6,660 nucleotides of DNA from CAYRIF01 sp964424205 (GCA_964424205.1 CAYRIF010000207.1:1-6660), one strand, 5' to 3'. Counted from the first letter of the stretch, positions 1-5,637 are shown. Program-made: numbers and translations. The notes: a model not told the origin generated them from the sequence alone.

Positions 1-77
1 AATGAATAATTTACTTTCGTTCTATTTATAAAAATCCGAGTACAACATTGTTTCTTAAAATCTGTAAAAATTAGAAA

Positions 78-776
78 ATGAAAATCACACCATTAGAAAT
101 CAGACAAAAAACTTTTGAAAAAGGATTTCGAGGTTACGATAAAGAAGAGGTCGATGCCTTTTTACAGTCAATGTCACAAGAATGGGAGGCACTGCAAGAT
201 CAGAAAAAGGAACTAAAAATAAAAGTGGCTTCCATGGAAAAGGAAGTTGAAAAAATGCGGGAAGTTGAGACCTCTTTGTACAAAACACTAAAGACCGCTG
301 AAACTACTGGCGTTAACATCATGGATCAGGCTAAAGCTGCTGCCGATTTGCACCTGAAAGAAGCACAAATGAGTTCAGATGCATTGATGAGTGAATCAAA
401 TAATCAAGCGAGAAATATCATCGAAGAGGCAGAGCAAAAAGCTCGAATTATTGTGAATGATATGGAAATTGAGATTAAAGAATTGCAGCAATCTTACAAA
501 GTTATGGGCACTCAATTTGATAACTTGCTAACAGATCTCACCAACCTTGCCAATGATACATTGCAAAGAACCGAGAAAGCGAAAGCCTTCAGGGAGGAAC
601 ATGGCGTTGATGAACACCTGAAAAAAAGCAATATTTTTGTAGGCGAATCGAGAGAAAAAGCGGCAGCTCCGAAAATTGAAATTCCAAAAAAAGAAAAACC
701 GCCGCTAATTGAGGTGGAAGAAACACCCAAAGAAGAAGAAAAAATTACTTCGTTTTTCGACCAAATAGAAGACTAG
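78..776 (+). CDS. DivIVA-domain coiled-coil protein
   Basis: This 232-residue protein has a DivIVA/GpsB-type N-terminal domain. Residues 3-30 contain ITPLEIRQKTF, then FRGYDKEEVDAFL. F17 and R18 fall at the same positions as the membrane-inserting Phe17-Arg18 of Bacillus subtilis DivIVA. A short coiled coil (about 31-75) and a longer Glu/Lys/Gln/Ala-rich helix (about 76-170) follow. A Pro/Lys/Glu-rich, probably disordered tail (about 190-225) ends in the short motif SFFDQIED. It is longer than B. subtilis DivIVA (about 164 residues), mostly because of the helix and tail. The family acts as a cytoplasmic scaffold that binds curved membrane at poles and division sites; a role in growth or division here is inferred. 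The ATG is fixed by the family N-terminus. The stop is one base before folB, so the two are probably co-transcribed. I saw no clear promoter box in the 77 bases upstream. Confidence 0.9.
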   Translation: MKITPLEIRQKTFEKGFRGYDKEEVDAFLQSMSQEWEALQDQKKELKIKVASMEKEVEKMREVETSLYKTLKTAETTGVNIMDQAKAAADLHLKEAQMSSDALMSESNNQARNIIEEAEQKARIIVNDMEIEIKELQQSYKVMGTQFDNLLTDLTNLANDTLQRTEKAKAFREEHGVDEHLKKSNIFVGESREKAAAPKIEIPKKEKPPLIEVEETPKEEEKITSFFDQIED

Positions 777-777
777 T

Positions 778-1146
778 ATGGACATTGTTGCATTAGAAGG
801 ACTTGAATTTTTTGCCTACCATGGTTACTATCAAGAAGAACAAAAAGTTGGAAATAAATATGCAGTTGACATCAAAGTCATGGCAGATTTTCAAAAGGCA
901 GCCGTACATGATATCCTGTCTGAAACAGTAAATTATGAAAATTTATATACCATCATCCGTGATGAAATGAAAATATCATCCAAACTGCTAGAAAATATTG
1001 GAGCGCGTGTTATCAAAGCAGTTTTTATGAAATTTGAGCATGTCAATAAAATAGAAGTGAGTATTTCTAAATTTAATCCACCAATCGGTGGTGTTTGCAA
1101 TCGGGCACGAATTACGATGAAAAGAAGTAGGGCGGATTTATTTTAA
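778..1146 (+). CDS. folB: Dihydroneopterin aldolase (FolB)
   Basis: FolB converts 7,8-dihydroneopterin to 6-hydroxymethyl-7,8-dihydropterin and glycolaldehyde in cytoplasmic folate synthesis; it normally forms an octamer of two stacked tetramers. The 122-residue length is normal for the family. The N-terminus MDIVALEGLEFFAYHGYY is typical. E21 in the QEEQ segment aligns with the catalytic-region Glu of the E. coli enzyme. VNYENL (50-55) matches the usual V(S/N)Y motif, E71 in LLENIGARV is the pterin-anchoring Glu, and K98 in SISKFNPP is the conserved catalytic Lys. The ATG follows the divIVA-like stop by one base, which suggests translational coupling. The C-terminal stretch after K98 (GGVCNRARITMKR) is also normal. 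No other folate gene is in the window, so the link with the upstream cell-division-type gene looks positional rather than functional. Confidence 0.93.
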   Translation: MDIVALEGLEFFAYHGYYQEEQKVGNKYAVDIKVMADFQKAAVHDILSETVNYENLYTIIRDEMKISSKLLENIGARVIKAVFMKFEHVNKIEVSISKFNPPIGGVCNRARITMKRSRADLF

Positions 1147-1165
1147 GGAGTATCCATCTTTAACA

Positions 1166-1195
1166 ACTCAGAGTCCTCTTTTAGAGACGCTGAGT
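1166..1195. terminator. Imperfect hairpin between convergent genes
   Basis: ACTCAG (1166-1171) pairs with CTGAGT (1190-1195). After one A/G mismatch the stem continues with GTC (1173-1175) and GAC (1186-1188). It lies 20 bases past the folB stop and about 70 bases past the IscA-like gene, so it could end transcription from either side. There is no T-run on either strand after the stem, so calling it a terminator is a weak inference from position and structure. Confidence 0.3.
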
Positions 1196-1249
1196 GAGGG
1201 GAAAGACATTTCATAGGTGTTAGAAGTACAAACTAAATCAAAATTCGTC

Positions 1250-1264
1250 ACTCGAAAATCGAGT
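1250..1264. terminator. Short perfect hairpin just after the IscA-like stop
   Basis: ACTCGA (1250-1255) and TCGAGT (1259-1264) form a perfect 6-bp stem with an AAA loop on the + strand. It begins one base after the stop codon of the minus-strand IscA-like gene. On that strand it is followed by a moderately T-rich tract rather than a true T-run. It may act as a weak terminator or 3'-end stabiliser; this is inference. Confidence 0.3.
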
Positions 1265-1265
1265 A

Positions 1266-1553
1266 TTATTCATCTTCAAAAGCAAAGCCTCTACCCGCTG
1301 CATCATCGTAAAAAACAACCTTTTTACTAAGCAGATACATCACATGTTTTTTCTCCACATAAACAGTTACCCCTTCAACTTCAAAACTATCATCCGTTTC
1401 CTTTCCTTTATCAAACCCTAACATAAATGACATACCCGAACATCCTCCACCTTTCAATCCTAAGCGAAGACCATAATCTTTAGGAATATTCTTATAAGTC
1501 ATGATGTTTTTAATCTCAGCAATTGCTTCTTCAGATATATTAATGGGTATCAT
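1266..1553 (-). CDS. HesB/IscA-family iron-sulfur accessory protein, single-cysteine form
   Basis: This 95-residue A-type (HesB/IscA/SufA-fold) protein belongs to a family that binds Fe or Fe-S clusters and passes clusters to apo-enzymes in the cytoplasm. Diagnostic features are DYGLRLGLKGGGCSG (residues 26-40, with C38 the first family cysteine), then SFMLGFDK and EVEGVTVYVEKKHVMYLLS, and the closing GRGFAFEDE. The two C-terminal cysteines (CGCG-type motif) of classical IscA/SufA are missing: the protein stops right after the FAFEDE strand. I read past the stop and found no cysteine motif in another frame, so this looks like a natural short form, which I recall as common in Bacteroidota. The frame is open four codons further to a TTG at 1565, but the ATG at 1553 gives the family N-terminus MIPINISEEA and is preferred. 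It is convergent with folB and has no isc or suf neighbours here. Confidence 0.87.
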   Translation of the reverse strand: MIPINISEEAIAEIKNIMTYKNIPKDYGLRLGLKGGGCSGMSFMLGFDKGKETDDSFEVEGVTVYVEKKHVMYLLSKKVVFYDDAAGRGFAFEDE

Positions 1554-1588
1554 TGATACTGACAAATGTTTAATTTGATTGGAAAACC

Positions 1589-1602
1589 TACCTGTACGGG
1601 TA
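1589..1602. promoter_or_regulatory. 14-bp near-palindrome upstream of the IscA-like gene
   Basis: TACCTGTACGGGTA has TACC and GGTA ends around a central GTAC; 12 of 14 positions are symmetric. It lies 36-49 bases upstream of the preferred start of the minus-strand IscA-like gene, in an otherwise A+T-rich gap, and is locally G+C-rich. Size and symmetry fit a dimeric repressor or activator site. No regulator is identified, and a chance palindrome is possible. Confidence 0.3.
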
Positions 1603-1616
1603 TTCTTTATAATCTG

Positions 1617-1851
1617 ACCTAAATTGAAATTTAAAATTACCTAAATTCGAGCACTTAACATGAGTTAAATAAATTTTTGTATATTTTTACCTAAGTTGTG
1701 AGATTCAGGGTAGTTGAGAAGTGCTAAGAGTTTGAGAATTAAAAATTTGTAAAAGCGCAAGAAGACCCACTCGGTTTTGTGAGCATTTTTGCAGGGCTTT
1801 TAAACTCATAAAATTAGTGCTTATCTCCAGCATGCATCTCGCAATTTAGGT
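1617..1851. repeat. Four copies of a 9-bp repeat, ACCTAA(A/G)TT
   Basis: ACCTAAATT occurs at 1617-1625 and 1639-1647. ACCTAAGTT occurs at 1689-1697, and the inverse AATTTAGGT at 1843-1851. The last two form the outer ends of the hairpin at 1689-1851, and their similarity extends to 18 bases. The repeats occupy most of the gap of about 316 bases between the IscA-like gene and the membrane-protein gene. I see no coding region in that gap, and no exact Bacteroidota -7 box on either strand. Confidence 0.5.
1689..1851 (+). ncRNA. Candidate structured RNA: 163-nt imperfect hairpin
   Basis: Read as + strand RNA, almost the whole segment folds on itself. The outer stem pairs 1689-1706 with 1834-1851 (17 of 18 pairs, two of them G-U). 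A second stem pairs 1719-1727 with 1814-1822 (9 of 9, two G-U). A third pairs 1728-1737 with 1798-1807 (10 of 10, two G-U), a fourth pairs 1757-1763 with 1786-1792 (7 of 7, one G-U), and a terminal stem pairs 1770-1773 with 1780-1783. Only short bulges separate the stems. Several positions pair only as G-U on the + strand and would be A-C clashes in the opposite transcript, which favours a + strand RNA. It ends 18 bases before the next ATG, so it could be a 5' leader or an independent small RNA. A decayed palindromic mobile element is the main alternative, though I see no target-site duplication. It matches no riboswitch class I know. Confidence 0.4.
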
Positions 1852-1869
1852 CGTAATTAAAATTTTGCA

Positions 1870-2391
1870 ATGGAAGCACTACTAGAATTTGGTAAAATAA
1901 TCATTCCTGCAGCCATCGTACTGTATGCTATGTACTTGGTTGTCAACTCGTTTCTTCAAAAAGAATTCGAGAAAAGACTTATTGATATAAAACTCAAAAA
2001 CACCGACGTGGTCTTGCCTATTCGCCTGCAAGCCTATGAAAGATTGAGCTTGTTTTTGGAGCGAATATCTCCGAATAACCTTGTACTACGACTCAATAAT
2101 AGTGGCTACAGCGCCAAGCAATTTCAGCAAATTTTACAAAACGAGGTACGTGAAGAATACAACCATAATCTTTCGCAGCAAGTATATGTAGGTGACGAAG
2201 TTTGGGATTTTGTAAAAAACGCCAAGGAAGATGTAATCACAGTCATCAACAAAGCCGCTGAAAAGGTAACCGAAGAATCTAAAAGTATAGACTTAGCAAA
2301 AGCAATTTTTGAATTGATGATGCAAAAGCAAAGCGACCCGATTACTGTTGCGCTGGGTAAACTGAAAGAAGAAATACGGGTGATGTTCTAG
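1870..2391 (+). CDS. Small single-span membrane protein, DUF7935-like
   Basis: The function of this 173-residue protein is not known. It has one hydrophobic N-terminal segment (about 9-28, IIPAAIVLYAMYLVVNSFL) followed by a basic, charged stretch, so the remainder is probably cytoplasmic. The most distinctive part is LPIRLQAYERLSLFLERISP (49-68), followed by NNLVLRL. The rest looks largely helical, with a QQVYVGDEVWDFVKNAKED segment around 103-121 and an acidic/basic helix at the end. I recall this arrangement from small uncharacterised Bacteroidota proteins (DUF7935), from memory only. It starts 18 bases after the candidate structured RNA, which may be its leader. The next gene follows after 15 bases, so an operon with the GDPD-like and YkvA-like genes is likely, which hints at an envelope-related context. 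Confidence 0.75.
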   Translation: MEALLEFGKIIIPAAIVLYAMYLVVNSFLQKEFEKRLIDIKLKNTDVVLPIRLQAYERLSLFLERISPNNLVLRLNNSGYSAKQFQQILQNEVREEYNHNLSQQVYVGDEVWDFVKNAKEDVITVINKAAEKVTEESKSIDLAKAIFELMMQKQSDPITVALGKLKEEIRVMF

Positions 2392-2406
2392 AATATTATA
2401 AATAGT

Positions 2407-3195
2407 ATGGAAATAATATGCTATGGTTGCGGTCGTGGAGAAAATCCTGAAAATACGATTGAAGCCATTCGTCATTGTCAGACAGTAAACCCCAATTGGT
2501 GGGTTGAAATGGATTTGCAAATCACTAAGGATGGTGAAATAATATTATTTCACGACTATAATGCAAAACGGATAACCGGGGTCGATAAAAATATTTTTGA
2601 CCTCAATCTTGATGAAATCACCACCTTAAATGCCGCTAAAAATTTCAAAGTCAAAGAAGCGTATCCTTACAGAGGAAATCCAATCAAAATACCTACATTA
2701 ATAGCGGTTTTAAAGCTCTTTCCAAAAGCAAAATTTGTATTAGATGTTCACACCAACCGCCTAGAAGCAGTAGATAAAATAATAAATATCATTGATGAAT
2801 TCGAGGTAGAAGATCAAATCGTCGTAGTAAGTCAGTATGATAAAACTATCACTTATTTCAAAGAGAAAAGAGCAAATTGGAAATATGGCGCCGCAACTAA
2901 TGAGGTTAAGAAAATAGTTTACAGCAGTTTCCTGTTCTTGGATAGCCTATTTCCAATTCAGTCAGATGTTTTATTAATACCTGTCAAATTTGGAAATATT
3001 ACACTCCTGACCAAAAGGGTAATAAAGCATATCAATCAACGAAATAAAAAAATTTGGGTATGGATGTATGAAGGTGAAAAAGTAGTAACCATTGAGTCAA
3101 AAAAAGAACTTGATGAATTAAAACAAAAAAACATTCATGGGATTTTTACTGATTGTCCAAGAAAATTGAATAATGAAATTGCATTGATTAAATAA
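2407..3195 (+). CDS. Glycerophosphodiester phosphodiesterase (GDPD)-family protein with altered active site
   Basis: The 262-residue protein has a GDPD-type TIM-barrel pattern: NPENTIEAI (13-21), VEMDLQITKDGEIILFHD (33-50), DLNLDEITTL (65-74), IPTL (95-98), VWVWMYEGE and IHGIFTDCPRKL near the end. Known members split glycerophosphodiesters into an alcohol and glycerol 3-phosphate using a divalent metal and two histidines. The metal-site acids E34 and D36 and the second histidine, H49, are present. The first catalytic His-Arg of the usual AHRG motif is replaced by Y6-G7 (ICYGCGRG), and the later metal Glu of the usual IEIK strand appears as D113 in VLDVH. Activity on standard substrates is therefore doubtful; it may use other substrates or be a binding protein. 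There is no signal peptide, so it is probably cytoplasmic. The stop is immediately followed by the YkvA-like ATG. Confidence 0.83.
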   Translation: MEIICYGCGRGENPENTIEAIRHCQTVNPNWWVEMDLQITKDGEIILFHDYNAKRITGVDKNIFDLNLDEITTLNAAKNFKVKEAYPYRGNPIKIPTLIAVLKLFPKAKFVLDVHTNRLEAVDKIINIIDEFEVEDQIVVVSQYDKTITYFKEKRANWKYGAATNEVKKIVYSSFLFLDSLFPIQSDVLLIPVKFGNITLLTKRVIKHINQRNKKIWVWMYEGEKVVTIESKKELDELKQKNIHGIFTDCPRKLNNEIALIK

Positions 3196-3651
3196 ATGGC
3201 TCAAAATTTGTTATATTATAAGCAAAAATTAACCCCAATGACAAAATACACAGACCATAAAAAATTCAAATCAGCAAAAACATCAGCCGAGAAATTACTT
3301 AAAAATCCTAGCAAACTCAAAACCCTATTCGAAAATGTAGTAGGCAAAATAGGAAGTATCGAAGAAGGAAAAGTGAAGGCAGGAGGATTTTTTGCAAGAC
3401 TTAAAACTTCCGTCCGCCTTTCCAAAGCATATACATCAGGTCAATACAGAGAACTTCCGCTGAAAACAATCATCATGCTAGTGGCAGGACTTGTCTATTT
3501 CATCATGCCACTTGATATTATTCCAGATTTCATTCCTATTGGTGGTTATTTAGACGATGCTACCATCGTGCTATGGATTTTTAGTAAATTCAATAAAGAA
3601 ATTGATGCTTTTGAAGAGTGGGAGCGCCAAACTGCCAAGTCGATACTGTGA
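3196..3651 (+). CDS. YkvA/DUF1232-family membrane protein
   Basis: This 151-residue protein has a charged N-terminal half (Lys-rich, about 16-75) and a DUF1232 core: SGQYRELPLKTI (81-92), a hydrophobic span (about 91-105), the signature PLDIIPDFIPIGGYLDD (105-121), and a second hydrophobic stretch (about 122-130). The PxDxIPDxxPxxGxxDD motif is the hallmark of this family of small membrane-associated proteins; its biochemical role is unknown. The ATG directly abuts the stop of the GDPD-like gene, so coupled translation is likely. An in-frame ATG at 3238 would give a 137-residue protein beginning MTKYTDHKK, which also looks natural, and the choice between the two is not secure. The downstream gene is convergent with only 29 bases between stops, and I see no clear terminator hairpin there. 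Confidence 0.83.
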   Translation: MAQNLLYYKQKLTPMTKYTDHKKFKSAKTSAEKLLKNPSKLKTLFENVVGKIGSIEEGKVKAGGFFARLKTSVRLSKAYTSGQYRELPLKTIIMLVAGLVYFIMPLDIIPDFIPIGGYLDDATIVLWIFSKFNKEIDAFEEWERQTAKSIL

Positions 3652-3680
3652 TAAAAAACAATTGATACACAAAGGAAAGA

Positions 3681-5039
3681 TTACAGTTCAAAATTTTCGA
3701 CAAAGTATTCAATATATTCTGGAATTTTAGTGCCTAGATAGTAAGGCAAGTTCATCAGTAAATATGGAATCCCGTTTGGTGTTTTACTCTTTTGAATATT
3801 AAAATCCCCTGCATACATACGAATTGCGTAAGGATGGTTGGTGCGCTCAATAAATTGATGTAATGATTTTAAGGTGCCAGCCATCCCAGATTTTATTTCA
3901 ATAGGAATTACTTTATTCGTGTAACTATATAGCAAATCAACTTCGGAAGATGATTGCTTTTTTTCTCGCACCCAAAAATGAGGTTTCTTATCAGCAATTC
4001 TGTTCAAAGAAATAATTTCTTGCGTAATTAAATGTGGAATAATGGCGCCTTTGTAAGCGGTACTTAAATCCTGCAAAGCAAGCATTTTTGATTGTATTCC
4101 TAGTGCATGATTGACAATACCGCTATCCAAAAATTGAAAACGTGGCGACTTTTTTAAATCTGTCCGTACTGGAATAGTAACATCTGTTGAAGGATAAATT
4201 AATTGAATTATTTTAGCAGCATCCAAACTTCTCATTGCCTCTCCTACTTCACGTGAGCGATAATTAGAATTTCCAAAATTTTGAAATTTAATACGCTGAT
4301 CCAAATAAAAGTGAGCAGTAGAAATAATATGTTTAATTATTTTTGTTGCTGTTGGGTTGGTGGCATATTTTTCAACATCATTTTGATAAGTACCCCAGAT
4401 ACTTTCATAAATTCTTGGTAAATCAGTTATTTCAAACCTTCTAATATAAGTTTTAATAACTTCAGGCATTCCCCCAATAATAGCATACCGATTAAATAAA
4501 TTAAGCAATGTATGATGAGAAACGTTTTTTACTGGGACATGCTGTAATTCACTTAATCCCCTCCCATGATTTATTGCTGATAAATATTCGCTAAAATTTA
4601 AAGGGTATAAATACAAAAATTCAACGCGTCCTACAGGAAAACTTTTAACATTTTTCAAAGCAAATTCTAATAAAGACCCTGCCGCTATAACGTGTAAATT
4701 TGGAAATTCTTCATAGAAGAATCTTAAATAGTGAATTGCCTTTGGTGATTCTTGTATTTCATCAATGAATAATATGGTCTCATCCATTGCGCTCATAGAT
4801 ATATTTTTTGTCAAAAACAATGCCTCTAATATAACCTTAACACTATCATAAGCCTGAAAGTAGTATAGGTCCTCAGCTTTTTCTAGATTAAGTAATATTG
4901 AATGCTTATATGTTTTTGCAAACTGCTCTATCACTGTAGTCTTACCTACTTGCCGTGCTCCACGTATTATCAATGGTTTACGACCTTCTCTTACCTTCCA
5001 CTTAACTAAGTAGTCTTCTATTTCTCTTTTAAATATCAA
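3681..5039 (-). CDS. AAA+ ATPase with DUF4143 / PD-(D/E)XK-like C-terminus
   Basis: This is a 452-residue member of the AAA_14 plus DUF4143 ATPase family. Numbering from the TTG at 5039, Walker A is GARQVGKTT (27-35), Walker B is ILFIDE (89-94), and AAGSLLE (119-125) is the conserved post-Walker B strand. The middle holds family segments such as GRVEFLYLYPLNFSEYL and IIGGMPEV. The C-terminal region carries EVDLLYS (366-372) followed by PIEIKSG (378-384), matching the D...ExK core of a PD-(D/E)XK nuclease-like fold. The cellular role of this widespread but patchily distributed family is not established. The frame is open to a TTG at 5072, but homologues usually begin MIFKRE, which matches LIFKRE at the TTG at 5039. 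A -7 box at 5070-5077 would also place transcription start downstream of 5072. There is no ATG before about residue 82. The gene is isolated and convergent with one neighbour and divergent from the other, which suggests acquisition as a single gene (inference). Confidence 0.87.
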   Translation of the reverse strand: MIFKREIEDYLVKWKVREGRKPLIIRGARQVGKTTVIEQFAKTYKHSILLNLEKAEDLYYFQAYDSVKVILEALFLTKNISMSAMDETILFIDEIQESPKAIHYLRFFYEEFPNLHVIAAGSLLEFALKNVKSFPVGRVEFLYLYPLNFSEYLSAINHGRGLSELQHVPVKNVSHHTLLNLFNRYAIIGGMPEVIKTYIRRFEITDLPRIYESIWGTYQNDVEKYATNPTATKIIKHIISTAHFYLDQRIKFQNFGNSNYRSREVGEAMRSLDAAKIIQLIYPSTDVTIPVRTDLKKSPRFQFLDSGIVNHALGIQSKMLALQDLSTAYKGAIIPHLITQEIISLNRIADKKPHFWVREKKQSSSEVDLLYSYTNKVIPIEIKSGMAGTLKSLHQFIERTNHPYAIRMYAGDFNIQKSKTPNGIPYLLMNLPYYLGTKIPEYIEYFVENFEL

Positions 5040-5059
5040 TGTCTCGTTGGATTTGTAAT

Positions 5060-5102
5060 AAAGTAAGGGCAAATATACTAAATATACGTAACAAAGTAAG
5101 GG
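5060..5102. repeat. Nested direct repeats around the ATPase promoter
   Basis: AAAGTAAGGG occurs at 5060-5069 and again at 5093-5102, a 33-base period. Between them AAATATAC is repeated in tandem at 5071-5078 and 5080-5087. The outer copies bracket the -7 box and the inner ones overlap it, so they could be operator half-sites for a regulator of the ATPase gene. The function is inferred from placement only. Confidence 0.4.
5070..5077 (-). promoter_or_regulatory. Bacteroidota-type -7 promoter box for the ATPase gene
   Basis: TATATTTG on the minus strand is a perfect match to the Bacteroidota -7 consensus TAnnTTTG. It lies 30 bases upstream of the preferred TTG start, so transcription would begin around 5063-5066 and leave a short leader. 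A TTG at 5092-5094 could serve as the -33 element, but its spacing of 14 bases is shorter than the usual 19-21, so the match is partial. Confidence 0.45.
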
Positions 5103-5183
5103 TTCTATTTAAATTACAGGTACATAATAAGTGTTATATTGAGGAGTGCAAAAAGTATTTTGTATTTTTTCACTTTTAAATAT

Positions 5184-5636
5184 ATGATAGCAGTAATCCA
5201 AAGAGTATCTGAAGCAAGTGTCAAAATAGCAGGGCAACAAAAGGGTGAAATCAAAAATGGCTTGCTTGTCTTACTGGGTATTGAAGAGACTGATAATCAA
5301 GAAGATATCGATTGGTTGAGCAATAAAATTACCAACCTCCGCATATTCAATGATGAAAACGAGGTGATGAATAAAAGTCTCATCGATGCGGCAGGAGGCC
5401 TATTATTAATAAGCCAATTTACACTACAAGCAAGCACTAAAAAAGGAAACAGACCGTCATACATCAAAGCTGCCAAGCCTGATATTGCCGTTCCGCTTTA
5501 CGAAAATTTTATTATTGCCACTGAAAAACTGCTTGGAAAATCCATCCAAACTGGTGCGTTTGGAGCAGACATGAAAGTCAGTCTGATAAATGATGGTCCT
5601 GTAACCATCATTATTGATACCAAAAACAAAAAATAA
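5184..5636 (+). CDS. dtd: D-aminoacyl-tRNA deacylase (DTD)
   Basis: DTD is a cytoplasmic dimeric editing enzyme that removes D-amino acids (and glycine mischarged on tRNA-Ala) from tRNA and rejects L-amino acids through a cross-subunit Gly-cisPro motif. The 150-residue length is normal. Signatures are MIAVIQRVSEASV at the start, ISQFTLQA (76-83), STKKGNRPSY (84-93), GAFGADMKVSLINDGPVT (124-141) with G138-P139 as the Gly-cisPro pair, and a closing hydrophobic strand. The frame is open upstream to a TTG at 5139, but the added 15 residues are not family-like and the ATG at 5184 gives the canonical N-terminus. The gene is divergent from the ATPase gene across about 144 bases. Its stop lies one base before the MazG-like ATG, which indicates a two-gene unit. 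Confidence 0.95.
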   Translation: MIAVIQRVSEASVKIAGQQKGEIKNGLLVLLGIEETDNQEDIDWLSNKITNLRIFNDENEVMNKSLIDAAGGLLLISQFTLQASTKKGNRPSYIKAAKPDIAVPLYENFIIATEKLLGKSIQTGAFGADMKVSLINDGPVTIIIDTKNKK

Positions 5637-5637
5637 T

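Noticed and set aside
2..31. End of an upstream gene, with a frame closing at the TAA at 29-31
   Set aside because: Only nine codons are visible, with no recognisable sequence; it cannot be told from noncoding DNA.
100..730. Open frames on the minus strand (100-288 and 512-730) inside the DivIVA-domain gene
   Set aside because: They are antisense to a clear coding gene, and their products show no recognisable domain.
1204..1265. Frameshifted C-terminus of the IscA-like protein carrying the missing cysteines
   Set aside because: I read the sequence beyond the stop on the minus strand and no frame gives a Cys-Gly-Cys motif.
1655..1668. Small hairpin TTAAC-ATGA-GTTAA in the 1554-1869 gap
   Set aside because: A 5-bp A+T-rich stem is expected by chance and has no T-run or promoter next to it.
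1554..1869. tRNA, known riboswitch or small hidden gene in the long gap
   Set aside because: No tRNA arms, no riboswitch core I recognise, and no family-like short peptide were found; only the hairpin, repeats and palindrome listed above.
2293..2520. Minus-strand open frame across the junction of the membrane-protein and GDPD-like genes
   Set aside because: It is fully covered by two supported + strand genes, and its product has no recognisable features.
3216..3425. Minus-strand open frame inside the YkvA-like gene
   Set aside because: It is an antisense shadow of a gene with a clear DUF1232 signature.
3679..5119. ATTACAG on both sides of the ATPase gene as possible attachment or target-site repeats
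   Set aside because: The match is only 7 bases, in A+T-rich DNA, with different flanks; it is easily explained by chance.
5139..5183. N-terminal extension of dtd from a TTG at 5139
   Set aside because: The canonical DTD N-terminus begins at the ATG at 5184, and the extra 15 residues have no family counterpart.
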